A stretch of 7,639 bases of DNA from Thermoplasmata archaeon (lineage in GTDB: Archaea; Thermoplasmatota; Thermoplasmata; Thermoplasmatales; Thermoplasmataceae). A program made the position numbers and the translations under genes. Where the stretch lies: the NCBI GenBank assembly GCA_021835265.1, contig JAKBQK010000482.1, positions 1-7,639 on the forward strand, written 5' to 3'. This document shows, piece after piece, positions 1-6,318 of the stretch. Under the pieces are notes generated by a model. That model had not been told where the DNA came from and made no database searches. It was given only the letters and a program-made list of their open reading frames with translations. Positions within the stretch are counted from its first letter, which is position 1. Each line of letters begins with the position of its first letter.

Positions 1-1
1 A

Positions 2-115
2 AGGACTGTGACAAAACAGGGCACATCGGCCAAGGCAGATGTGCCAAGGAGATATCTCGGAAAGAGGGTTTACGTCATAATTACGAAGTCAGAGGGGGAG
101 AGGGAACAAGAATAG
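2..115 (+). CDS. C-terminal fragment of an AbrB-like (DUF2080-type) transposon-associated protein
   Basis: An open frame enters from the left edge and stops at TAG 113-115, giving 37 residues of a protein whose start lies outside the window. The visible part contains VTKQGTSAKADVP followed by RRYLGKRVYVII and a charged tail ending in EGEREQE. This resembles the swapped-hairpin AbrB/SpoVT fold, with a G-x-S turn, a VP step, then LGK-x-V-x-V-I-I. The wording is closest to the short archaeal proteins called DUF2080, which usually sit beside transposase genes. If so, an insertion element or its remnant lies just left of the restriction operon. A second open frame (1-144) covers the same bases but gives a protein without recognisable character. 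The family assignment is from memory of the pattern; that this frame is coding is more secure than the exact family. Confidence 0.6.
   Translation, partial: RTVTKQGTSAKADVPRRYLGKRVYVIITKSEGEREQE
20..45. repeat. Perfect 8-bp inverted repeat with 10-base loop
   Basis: GGCACATC at 20-27 pairs perfectly with GATGTGCC at 38-45 around a 10-base loop. It lies inside the AbrB-like reading frame, so it may be a coincidence of coding sequence. Its GC-rich arms would form a stable hairpin in RNA or single-stranded DNA, which is worth noting next to a suspected transposon end. Confidence 0.4.
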
Positions 116-183
116 TGTCCCACACTCGTAAGGCTAAGTATTAAGTTTCTCTGGTTAAAGCACTAGTTCATGCTGGCGAAAAA

Positions 184-199
184 TCCATTAATCAATGGA
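184..199. repeat. Small inverted repeat, 6-bp arms, 4-base loop
   Basis: TCCATT (184-189) and AATGGA (194-199) flank the loop AATC. The stem is short and AT-rich. It could be a protein-binding site or a weak hairpin, or could arise by chance in an AT-rich spacer. Confidence 0.3.
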
Positions 200-269
200 A
201 CATGTACAGATAGTATTGAGATCATTTCAATTTTAACTCAGATTCAATATATTCTCTTCTTTCTTAAAT

Positions 270-281
270 GGTAAGCTTACC
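270..281. promoter_or_regulatory. Perfect 12-bp palindrome upstream of the hsdM promoter
   Basis: GGTAAGCTTACC reads identically on both strands. It ends about 10 bases before the TATA-like element and 39 bases before the hsdM ATG, the position where archaeal activators or repressors that touch the TBP/TFB complex often bind. A dimeric regulator is the natural candidate ligand, but none is encoded in the window apart from the cut-off AbrB-like protein. Confidence 0.4.
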
Positions 282-283
282 CT

Positions 284-297
284 GCAAAGATTATAAG
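284..297 (+). promoter_or_regulatory. Archaeal BRE/TATA promoter of the hsd operon
   Basis: A purine-rich BRE-like stretch (GCAAAGA, 284-290) leads into TTATAAG (291-297). The centre of the TATA-like element is about 26 bases before the A of the hsdM ATG at 320, the spacing expected if transcription starts at or within a base or two of the start codon. The absence of a Shine-Dalgarno sequence before 320 fits a leaderless mRNA. A second TTATAA (307-312) is too close to the ATG to serve this start. Confidence 0.6.
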
Positions 298-312
298 TCT
301 ATTAGCTTATAA
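291..312. promoter_or_regulatory. Inverted repeat overlapping the TATA box, candidate operator
   Basis: TTATAAG (291-297) and CTTATAA (306-312) are perfect inverted copies separated by 8 bases. The left arm is the presumed TATA box and the right arm lies between it and the transcription start. A dimer bound here would block promoter access. Each arm contains the self-complementary TTATAA, so some of the symmetry comes free with a TATA-type sequence; the operator role is inference. Confidence 0.4.
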
Positions 313-319
313 CCAAACT

Positions 320-1837
320 ATGACTTCAAACCTAAACAATCATAATAGTCAAAGTTTGGAATCATGGCTATGGGAAGCCGCATGTTCAATACGTGGTGAA
401 ATAGAGGCCCCCAAGTACAAGGACTTCATCATTCCTTTGATTTTTCTAAAGAGGCTGAACGATGTTTTCGAAGATGAACTTACCAACATATCGATCAGCA
501 GAGATATTGCGCTCACGATGGTAAACTCCGATCACAAGTTGGTGAGATTCTACATTCCGGAAAGATCCAGATGGAACAACATAACCGGACAGAAGGTATC
601 GCTTGGTGAATATCTCACATCGGCAATGAGGGAACTTGCTCGGGAAAATCCAAGACTGCAGGGGGTCGTGGATCAGAACGACTACAATGAGGCAACTGGA
701 GGATCCAGGACAATATCAGATGCAAGTCTGAAGAAACTTCTAGAAAACCTCAGCAACAAAAGACTTGGCCTGAAAGATATAGATGCTGATATTCTTGGCA
801 ACGCCTATGAATACCTTATAGGGAAATTCTCAGAAGGTTCCGGAAAGAGTGCCGGGGAATTCTATACACCCAAGGAGGTTGCAGAGCTTATGGGTAGAAT
901 TCTTGAACCGGAGATTGGAGAATCAATCTATGATCCAGCCTGTGGGTCCGGAGGTCTTCTCATAAGAACATACAGTGCATTTGTCAAGAAATACGGGTCA
1001 GACAGTACCTTGAATTTTCCAAAACTCTATGGCCAGGAGATCAACCGCCTTACATTTGCAATGGCCAAGATGAACGCCATTATACATGACATTGACGCCG
1101 AAATAAAAATTGGCGATACTATGGAAAGGCCAGCATACACAAATTCGGATGGATCGCTCATGCAGTTCGACAAGGTCACTGCGAATCCCATGTGGAACCA
1201 GAACTTTGATCCTGATCAGTTGAAGAACGATCATTACAATCGATTCCCATATGGAGTACCGTCAAAATCAAGCGGAGACTGGGCTTGGATTCAGCACATG
1301 CTTGCATCATCGAAAAAGAGAGTAGCCGTTGTTCTTGATCAGGGTTCACTGTTTAGGGGAAATGCTGAGGGGAAGATTAGAAACGCTGTAATCGCAGCAG
1401 ATCTAGTGGAATGCGTTATCTCGCTTCCAGAAAAATTGTTCTATAATACCGGAGCTCCGGGTGCTATCCTTGTATTCAACAAGTATAAGAATGCAAATCA
1501 GAAGGGAAAGATACTGTTCATAAATGCATCAAACGAATTTGGGAAGCATAAAGAAATAAGGAAGCTGAATCAGTTATATCCTGAGAATATTGAAAGAATT
1601 GCTCGCGCCTTTGAAACTTTTCATGAGCATGAAGGATTTTCTGTAATAAAATCCAATGACGACGTATTGAAGCATAATGACAACCTTAATGTAACTCTTT
1701 ATGTCTCTCAGTTAACAAAAGAGGAGAAAATCGATATAAGGTCTGTGCTTTCTGAGATAAATGATATAGATAAGCAAATTGAAGATGTTAATCAGAACTT
1801 GAATTCTTATATGAAGGAGCTTGGTTACATTGACTAG
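320..1837 (+). CDS. hsdM: Type I restriction-modification system, DNA adenine methyltransferase subunit M
   Basis: This 505-residue protein is the methyltransferase subunit, which transfers a methyl group from S-adenosylmethionine to N6 of adenine once HsdS has selected the target. The N-terminal helical domain (about 10-165) carries LWEAACSIRGEIEAPKYKDF, typical of HsdM. AGEFYTP (178-184) is motif X, DPACGSGG (205-212) is motif I for cofactor binding, and YGQE (237-240) follows as in the family. The catalytic motif IV is ANPMW (288-292), a departure from the usual NPP(F/Y). GDWAWIQHML (319-328) and the DNLNVTLYV segment (454-462) are also family features, and a short coiled coil ends the protein. 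Length is normal. The ATG at 320 is chosen because it is the first start in frame and lies 26 bases from the TATA-like element. The gene overlaps hsdS. Confidence 0.95.
   Translation: MTSNLNNHNSQSLESWLWEAACSIRGEIEAPKYKDFIIPLIFLKRLNDVFEDELTNISISRDIALTMVNSDHKLVRFYIPERSRWNNITGQKVSLGEYLTSAMRELARENPRLQGVVDQNDYNEATGGSRTISDASLKKLLENLSNKRLGLKDIDADILGNAYEYLIGKFSEGSGKSAGEFYTPKEVAELMGRILEPEIGESIYDPACGSGGLLIRTYSAFVKKYGSDSTLNFPKLYGQEINRLTFAMAKMNAIIHDIDAEIKIGDTMERPAYTNSDGSLMQFDKVTANPMWNQNFDPDQLKNDHYNRFPYGVPSKSSGDWAWIQHMLASSKKRVAVVLDQGSLFRGNAEGKIRNAVIAADLVECVISLPEKLFYNTGAPGAILVFNKYKNANQKGKILFINASNEFGKHKEIRKLNQLYPENIERIARAFETFHEHEGFSVIKSNDDVLKHNDNLNVTLYVSQLTKEEKIDIRSVLSEINDIDKQIEDVNQNLNSYMKELGYID
1815..1819 (+). 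promoter_or_regulatory. Ribosome binding site that decides the hsdS start
   Basis: AGGAG inside the end of hsdM lies 1 base before TTG 1821, 10 bases before TTG 1830 and 31 bases before ATG 1851. Only TTG 1830 is at a workable distance, so this site argues for a non-ATG start. Confidence 0.5.
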
Positions 1838-3125
1838 GCCCGGATACAAGATGACTGAGATAGGGGAGATACCGGAGGAATGGGAATGCACTATGCTAGG
1901 TGACCCTAAAATTATAAATGAAATGAAAGCAGGGGGCACGCCATTAAAGAGTATCAGAACTTATTATGAACATGGAACGATACCATTTGTAAAGATAGAA
2001 GACATTGTTAGATCATCAAAGTACCTGACCAGCACTCTTGAGCATATAACGGAGGACGGTTTGAAGAATAGCAGCTCTTGGTTATCTCCAAAAGATTCTA
2101 TATTATTTTCAATGTACGCTAGCTACGGAGAAGTCTGTATAAATAAGATTCCAGTGGCTACAAATCAAGCCATAATAACAATTGTCCCTAAAAGAGAAAA
2201 TGTAGATGTTACATTTCTTTACTATGAACTGAAAAGTTTGAAGAGTTCGTTGAAGCAGTACCTAAGATCAACCACTCAAAGCAATCTTAATGGTGCAATT
2301 ATCAAAGAATTAAAGATAATAGTTCCACCACTTCCAGAGCAGCAAAAAATCGCCGAAATACTTTCTACTGCAGACGAAACCATTCAAAAGGTAAATGACC
2401 AGATAATTCAAACCGAACGCCTCAAGAAAGGGCTTATGCAAACTCTTCTTACAAAAGGCATTGGACATACAAAGTTCAAGATGACAGAAATAGGGGAGAT
2501 ACCGGAGGAGTGGGAAATAGAAGAACTAAATAATATTTGCGTAACAATAAGAAACGGGTTGACAAATAAACAAGATACTAATGGTGTTCCTATTTCAAGA
2601 ATTGAAACTATTTCTGATGGAAATTTTAGTGATAAATTTGGACTAATCAACTCTATCACCGAACCTCTATTTTCAAAATATAGGCTAAAGGTAGGAGATA
2701 TCCTCATAAGCCACATAAATAGCATAGAACACATAGGAAAAGCAGCAATTTATAGAGGTATACCTAAAGTAATACTACATGGAATGAACTTACTTTTGCT
2801 ACGGTTTGATACAAAGAAAACAGATCCGTTTTTTTATATACAATTTTTAAAGTATGATAAAACGAGAAACATAATTCGGTCGTTGGCTAAGAAAGCAGTA
2901 AATCAAGCTTCTATAAGTCAGAGTGAATTATCAAAACTCCTTTTTCCAATTCCACCCCTTCCAGAGCAGCAAAAAATTACTGAAATTCTTTCAAAGGTCG
3001 ATAACAAATTACTGCTCCTAAGAAACAAGAAGGCGCATTTGGAAAAACTGAAAAAAGGTCTGATGGGAGACATATTGACTGGAAAAGTAAGAGTTAAGAT
3101 AAACACATCAAAAGGTGAGAACTGA
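1830..3125 (+). CDS. hsdS: Type I restriction-modification system, specificity subunit S
   Basis: This subunit reads the bipartite target sequence and holds the M and R subunits together. From TTG 1830 it is 431 residues, built as two similar halves. Each half starts with KMTEIGEIPEEWE (about 7-19 and 217-229), continues with a variable target recognition domain (about 20-165 and 230-373), and ends with PPLPEQQKI and a helical spacer (about 166-212 and 375-417). TRD1 shows GGTP and GTIPFVKIEDI, familiar from HsdS proteins. TTG 1830 is preferred over ATG 1851 because of its AGGAG site and because the GYK before MTEIG is usually present in the family; TTG 1821 is too close to that site. The halves differ in both recognition domains, so the target is probably asymmetric and cannot be read from sequence. 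By hand count TRD2 is about 31% GC and TRD1 about 36%, lower than much of hsdM. Confidence 0.92.
   Translation: MTRPGYKMTEIGEIPEEWECTMLGDPKIINEMKAGGTPLKSIRTYYEHGTIPFVKIEDIVRSSKYLTSTLEHITEDGLKNSSSWLSPKDSILFSMYASYGEVCINKIPVATNQAIITIVPKRENVDVTFLYYELKSLKSSLKQYLRSTTQSNLNGAIIKELKIIVPPLPEQQKIAEILSTADETIQKVNDQIIQTERLKKGLMQTLLTKGIGHTKFKMTEIGEIPEEWEIEELNNICVTIRNGLTNKQDTNGVPISRIETISDGNFSDKFGLINSITEPLFSKYRLKVGDILISHINSIEHIGKAAIYRGIPKVILHGMNLLLLRFDTKKTDPFFYIQFLKYDKTRNIIRSLAKKAVNQASISQSELSKLLFPIPPLPEQQKITEILSKVDNKLLLLRNKKAHLEKLKKGLMGDILTGKVRVKINTSKGEN
1847..1886 (+). repeat. Direct repeat A, copy 1 (HsdS N-terminal conserved region)
   Basis: Forty bases matching 2477-2516 with 3 mismatches; 1860-1879 is identical to 2490-2509. 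It encodes KMTEIGEIPEEWE in front of the first target recognition domain. The identity is higher than protein conservation requires, since most codons agree at silent positions too. Confidence 0.9.
2323..2350 (+). repeat. Direct repeat B, copy 1 (after TRD1)
   Basis: Twenty-eight bases matching 2950-2977 with one mismatch; the last 20 (2331-2350) are identical to 2958-2977. It encodes the PPLPEQQKI junction that begins the central helical spacer. Confidence 0.88.
2477..2516 (+). repeat. Direct repeat A, copy 2 (HsdS central conserved region)
   Basis: Second copy of the 1847-1886 repeat, 630 bases (210 codons) downstream and in the same frame. It introduces the second target recognition domain. 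Recombination between copies would delete or duplicate exactly one half of HsdS without a frameshift. Confidence 0.9.
2950..2977 (+). repeat. Direct repeat B, copy 2 (after TRD2)
   Basis: Second copy of 2323-2350, 627 bases downstream and also in frame. Together with repeat A it brackets TRD2, so TRD2 could be replaced as a cassette. Confidence 0.88.
3114..3119 (+). promoter_or_regulatory. hsdR ribosome binding site
   Basis: GGTGAG, ending 5 bases before the ATG at 3125, contains the GGTGA that pairs with the archaeal 16S rRNA 3' end. It lies in the last codons of hsdS, and the stop and start share one base (TGATG, 3123-3127), which suggests coupled translation. Confidence 0.65.
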
Positions 3126-6049
3126 TGTCTTCCTTTGTCACAGAAAGATCAAGTGTTCAGAATCCGATAATTGAATATGCAAAACAGATAGGATGGACTT
3201 ATCTGAAACCAGACGATGCTGTTAGAATGAGATGTGGCGAAACAGGTCTCATATTAAGGGATGTATTTTCCTCTCAAGTCATAAGACTGAATTCTGACTT
3301 CGCCGATCTGGAAACTGCCAATATTATCACAAAGATATTGGAAAATACTATCCCAGCAACCATTGAAGGAAATGAGAAAGCATGGCAGCATCTCATTGGA
3401 AAAGGAACAGTTTTCATCTCCGAGGAGAGACGAGACAGAAATGTTAAACTCATTGACTTTGAAAACCCTGAAAGAAATGAGTACCATGTGACGGATGAGA
3501 TGACCTTCACTAACGACGTCAGGACAAACAGACCGGATGTTGTATTCTACATCAATGGAATTCCTGTGTTCATACTCGAAGCAAAAGCTCCTCATCGCCT
3601 TGACGGAATAACAGACGGCCTAAAACAAATAAGAAGATATCATGAGGAAACTCCAGAGATGATGGTTATACCACAGGTATATCAGGTTACAAACGCCATA
3701 GATTTCTATTACGGGCCAACATGGAATTTCTCCAGCAAGAGCATATTTTCATGGAAACTTGAGAATAACGATAAACTTGAAGACCAGGTTAATTCATTCT
3801 TCAGACGTGAAATGGTTCTTAATTTCATTCGGGATTACATACTGTTTACAAGACAGGACGATGAGCTGAAGAAGGCAGTTCTGAGACCTCACCAGGCAAG
3901 GGCCACAGAGAAGGTGCTGGATCGTAGCCTCTCGCATAAGAGCAGAGGACTTATATGGCATACACAGGGTTCAGGGAAGACCTACACCATGATAGTGGCT
4001 GCAAAGAAGATCATGGAGCATCGCCTCATAAAAAGACCACTAATATTGATGCTGGTAGACAGAAACGAGCTTGAGAGCCAGCTTTTCAGCAACCTTTCGG
4101 CACTTGGATTTGAGAATGTTCATGTTACTGACAATAAGAAAGAACTCCGGGGGCTCCTTAAATCTGAAACTTCTACTATCATAGTCTCAACTATACAGAA
4201 ATTCGAGGGAATGCCTGAAAAGATAAACATGAGTAAGGAAATATATGTTTTTGCAGATGAGGCACACAGAAGCACAGGTGGGAAGCTTGGGAACTACTTG
4301 ATGGGAGCAATTCCAAACGCTACATTCATTGGTTTCACTGGAACTCCAGTATCAAGATCATCGGGCAAGAATGACACATTCCTCATGTTTGGAAGGGATG
4401 ACCCCGATGGCTATCTAGACAAGTACGGAATCAAGCAATCCATTAGGGATGGTACAACCCTTCCCCTGAACTATTCCCTTGCGCCAAACAAGATGCTTGT
4501 GGATCGTGATACTCTGGAAAGGAGTTTTCTAAAGAACGCTGAACTGACAGGTATATCTGATATTGAAACACTTAATTTAATCATGGAAAAGCAGGTTACT
4601 CTTCGTAATATGATGAAGAACGCCGACAGGATGGAGCAAATAGCAGAGTACCTGGCAGAGCATTTTAAAAATAATGTGAAACCTCTTGGCTACAAGGCGT
4701 TTTTCGTTGCAGTTGACAGGGAGGCCTGCGTCTTATACAAGGAAATCCTTGATAAGTATCTACCTTCATCATATTCTGAAGTAATAATAAGCTCAAGCCA
4801 CAATGACAGCCAGAAGCTCAAGAAGTATCACATAAAAGAGGAACAGGAGAGAGAGATAAGGAAAGCCTTCAGAGAACCAAAAAAGGAGCCTAAGATACTT
4901 ATTGTAACTGAAAAACTCCTTACCGGATTTGACGCTCCTATTCTATACTGCATGTATCTGGATAAACCGATGCGTGACCATGTACTATTGCAGGCAATCG
5001 CAAGGATAAACAGGCCATATGAATCACCAGAAGGAAAGATGAAACCTGCCGGCCTAATAATTGACTTCGTCGGTGTTTTCAGAAGACTGAAAGATGCACT
5101 GGAATTTGATTCAAAGGATCTGTTGGATATAGAGGATGTCGTCCAGGACATAGAGGTACTAAAAAAGAGTTTCTCCGAAAAGATCGATGAGATGAAATCT
5201 GATTATCTCGATAAATTAAGTGATATCAAAATGGACAGGGTTACAGGTGAGATCGTGGAAATGTTCGCCGATGAAAACGATAGGCAGAGATTCTATGCAA
5301 GATGGAGGGAGCTGGAGGATATGTACAACATCATCTCACCCGATGAATTTCTGAGGCCTCATTTGGAAAACTTTGGGAGATTTGCAAGAATTTATAACAT
5401 ACTGAGGATGAATTATGATAACAGGCAGAAGCCTGACCTCGATCTTTCAGAGAAGACTGCCCAGCTTGTGAGGGAGAACACGTCCATAGGAGAATTTAAG
5501 CCTCCCAGAAGCACGTACAGCATCAATGATGAGACCTTAACCAGAATAAAAGCAGATCATAAAACTGACAGAGAGAGAATCCTCAGTATGATCAACAGCA
5601 TTCTTAATGAAGTAGATCTTAACTTGCTGCAAAAGCCATATCTCATATCCATCGGTGAAAGAGCAGAGAAGATAGCACAGATGTATGGCCAGGGACAGGA
5701 ATCACCAGAAAGTACAGCAAAGGATCTCGAATCACTCATCTGTGAAATGAATAAAGCGAGCAAAGAGCAAAATTCAATGAAGATGTCACCTGATATTTTC
5801 TCACTATATTGGTTTCTGAAAAACAAGAGCATAAAAGATTCAGAGAAGATCGCGACAGAAATGTCCTCTGTGTTCACAAAATATTCAAAATGGCGAACTA
5901 ATTCAAGGCAGGAGAGAGACATCAGGCTTGAATTGAATAAGGCACTTGCTTCTCATGGAAATAGTGAAGATATTTCTCAGATTCAGAGGAATACTGAAAT
6001 CGCGAAAGAGATTATAGACAGACTGAAGGCGAATGGAAATGGTAAGTAA
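3125..6049 (+). CDS. hsdR: Type I restriction-modification system, restriction/translocase subunit R
   Basis: This 974-residue protein is the motor and nuclease of the restriction complex: it pulls unmethylated DNA using ATP and cuts at a distance from the recognition site. The N-terminal nuclease is of the PD-(D/E)xK type, with PD at 137-138, E152-A-K154 and the Q168-x3-Y172 motif seen in HsdR and RecB-family nucleases. The superfamily 2 helicase motor follows: Walker A HTQGSGKT (279-286), DEAH (378-381), FTGTP (404-408), TEKLLTGFDAP (595-605) and QAIARINRP (623-631). After about residue 660 comes a long helical region that in relatives contacts the methyltransferase core. All catalytic motifs are present and the length is normal for the family, so activity is expected. 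It starts one base within the hsdS stop and overlaps the next gene by 17 bases. Confidence 0.96.
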   Translation: MSSFVTERSSVQNPIIEYAKQIGWTYLKPDDAVRMRCGETGLILRDVFSSQVIRLNSDFADLETANIITKILENTIPATIEGNEKAWQHLIGKGTVFISEERRDRNVKLIDFENPERNEYHVTDEMTFTNDVRTNRPDVVFYINGIPVFILEAKAPHRLDGITDGLKQIRRYHEETPEMMVIPQVYQVTNAIDFYYGPTWNFSSKSIFSWKLENNDKLEDQVNSFFRREMVLNFIRDYILFTRQDDELKKAVLRPHQARATEKVLDRSLSHKSRGLIWHTQGSGKTYTMIVAAKKIMEHRLIKRPLILMLVDRNELESQLFSNLSALGFENVHVTDNKKELRGLLKSETSTIIVSTIQKFEGMPEKINMSKEIYVFADEAHRSTGGKLGNYLMGAIPNATFIGFTGTPVSRSSGKNDTFLMFGRDDPDGYLDKYGIKQSIRDGTTLPLNYSLAPNKMLVDRDTLERSFLKNAELTGISDIETLNLIMEKQVTLRNMMKNADRMEQIAEYLAEHFKNNVKPLGYKAFFVAVDREACVLYKEILDKYLPSSYSEVIISSSHNDSQKLKKYHIKEEQEREIRKAFREPKKEPKILIVTEKLLTGFDAPILYCMYLDKPMRDHVLLQAIARINRPYESPEGKMKPAGLIIDFVGVFRRLKDALEFDSKDLLDIEDVVQDIEVLKKSFSEKIDEMKSDYLDKLSDIKMDRVTGEIVEMFADENDRQRFYARWRELEDMYNIISPDEFLRPHLENFGRFARIYNILRMNYDNRQKPDLDLSEKTAQLVRENTSIGEFKPPRSTYSINDETLTRIKADHKTDRERILSMINSILNEVDLNLLQKPYLISIGERAEKIAQMYGQGQESPESTAKDLESLICEMNKASKEQNSMKMSPDIFSLYWFLKNKSIKDSEKIATEMSSVFTKYSKWRTNSRQERDIRLELNKALASHGNSEDISQIQRNTEIAKEIIDRLKANGNGK

Positions 6050-6317
6050 GGAAGAGTTCAGGAAGGAGGTATGGCAAATAGCACAAGATATAAATGCTAT
6101 ACCGAAGCAGATAAGATTGAGGGATATGAAATCTAAGATGGGAAGTTGCTCTGCCAATAAGATCGTCACATTCAATAAGTCACTGCTAAACATGGACCCG
6201 TCTTTGAGGAGGGAGGCAATAACCCATGAGTTGCTTCATTTAAGATATAAAAACCACGGAAAAATGTTTAGAGAAGTTCTCAAGGCTTATATTAAAAGGG
6301 GAAATTCAGTTGTTTGA
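6033..6317 (+). CDS. Small HExxH metallopeptidase-like protein (YgjP/DUF45, WLM-like), fourth gene of the hsd operon
   Basis: This 94-residue protein is probably a zinc-dependent peptidase. MKSKMGSCS (32-40) matches the MK(S/T)RWGSCS segment that precedes the active site in YgjP/DUF45 proteins, and HELLH (65-69) followed by NHGKMF (74-79) gives the zinc ligands H65, H69 and H75 with catalytic E66. It is much shorter than ordinary YgjP proteins, which carry a longer N-terminal part; only the catalytic core is left, though nothing suggests truncation by mutation. It overlaps the end of hsdR by 17 bases, so it should be made with the restriction enzyme. An ATG at 6039 is the alternative start; the weak GAAGG at 6025-6029 is spaced better for it. 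The substrate is unknown. SprT-like is a related label, but the GSCS segment favours YgjP. Confidence 0.85.
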   Translation: MEMVSKEEFRKEVWQIAQDINAIPKQIRLRDMKSKMGSCSANKIVTFNKSLLNMDPSLRREAITHELLHLRYKNHGKMFREVLKAYIKRGNSVV

Positions 6318-6318
6318 A

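Larger units (their letters stand above)
116..319. other. Non-coding region between the AbrB-like gene and hsdM
   Basis: I find no credible gene in these 204 bases; the longest ATG-started frame I noticed (195-236) encodes 13 residues. The stretch becomes AT-rich towards the right. It holds a 6-bp-stem inverted repeat (184-199), a pyrimidine-rich run (250-265) that could end upstream transcription, a 12-bp palindrome (270-281) and the hsdM promoter (about 284-297). I could not identify a transposon terminal inverted repeat or target-site duplication, because the other end of any element is outside the window. Confidence 0.6.

Noticed and set aside
1..144. Open frame in phase with base 1, containing a Cys/His-rich stretch (DCDKTGHIGQGRC)
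   Set aside because: It overlaps the AbrB-like frame (2-115), which gives a recognisable pattern; the Cys/His content looks like a shadow effect and matches no fold I know.
116..319. Possible tRNA or small structured RNA before hsdM
   Set aside because: I found no cloverleaf, no T-loop-like GGTTCRA sequence and only short AT-rich stems.
2408..2734. 108-codon open frame on the - strand inside hsdS
   Set aside because: It is the antisense of the conserved HsdS central region and has no supporting signals.
1847..2977. CRISPR-like or inverted-repeat shufflon arrangement in hsdS
   Set aside because: There are only two copies of each repeat, all in direct orientation and inside coding sequence; no recombinase gene or silent hsdS copy is in the window.
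2481..3125. Internal ATG that could give a separate half-size HsdS
   Set aside because: Half HsdS proteins can work as dimers, but there is no ribosome binding site close before 2481 and the upstream half is intact in the same frame.
5557..5922. 121-codon open frame on the - strand inside hsdR
   Set aside because: It lies opposite a well-conserved hsdR region, has no promoter or ribosome binding site and gives a hydrophobic Ser/Leu-rich shadow translation.
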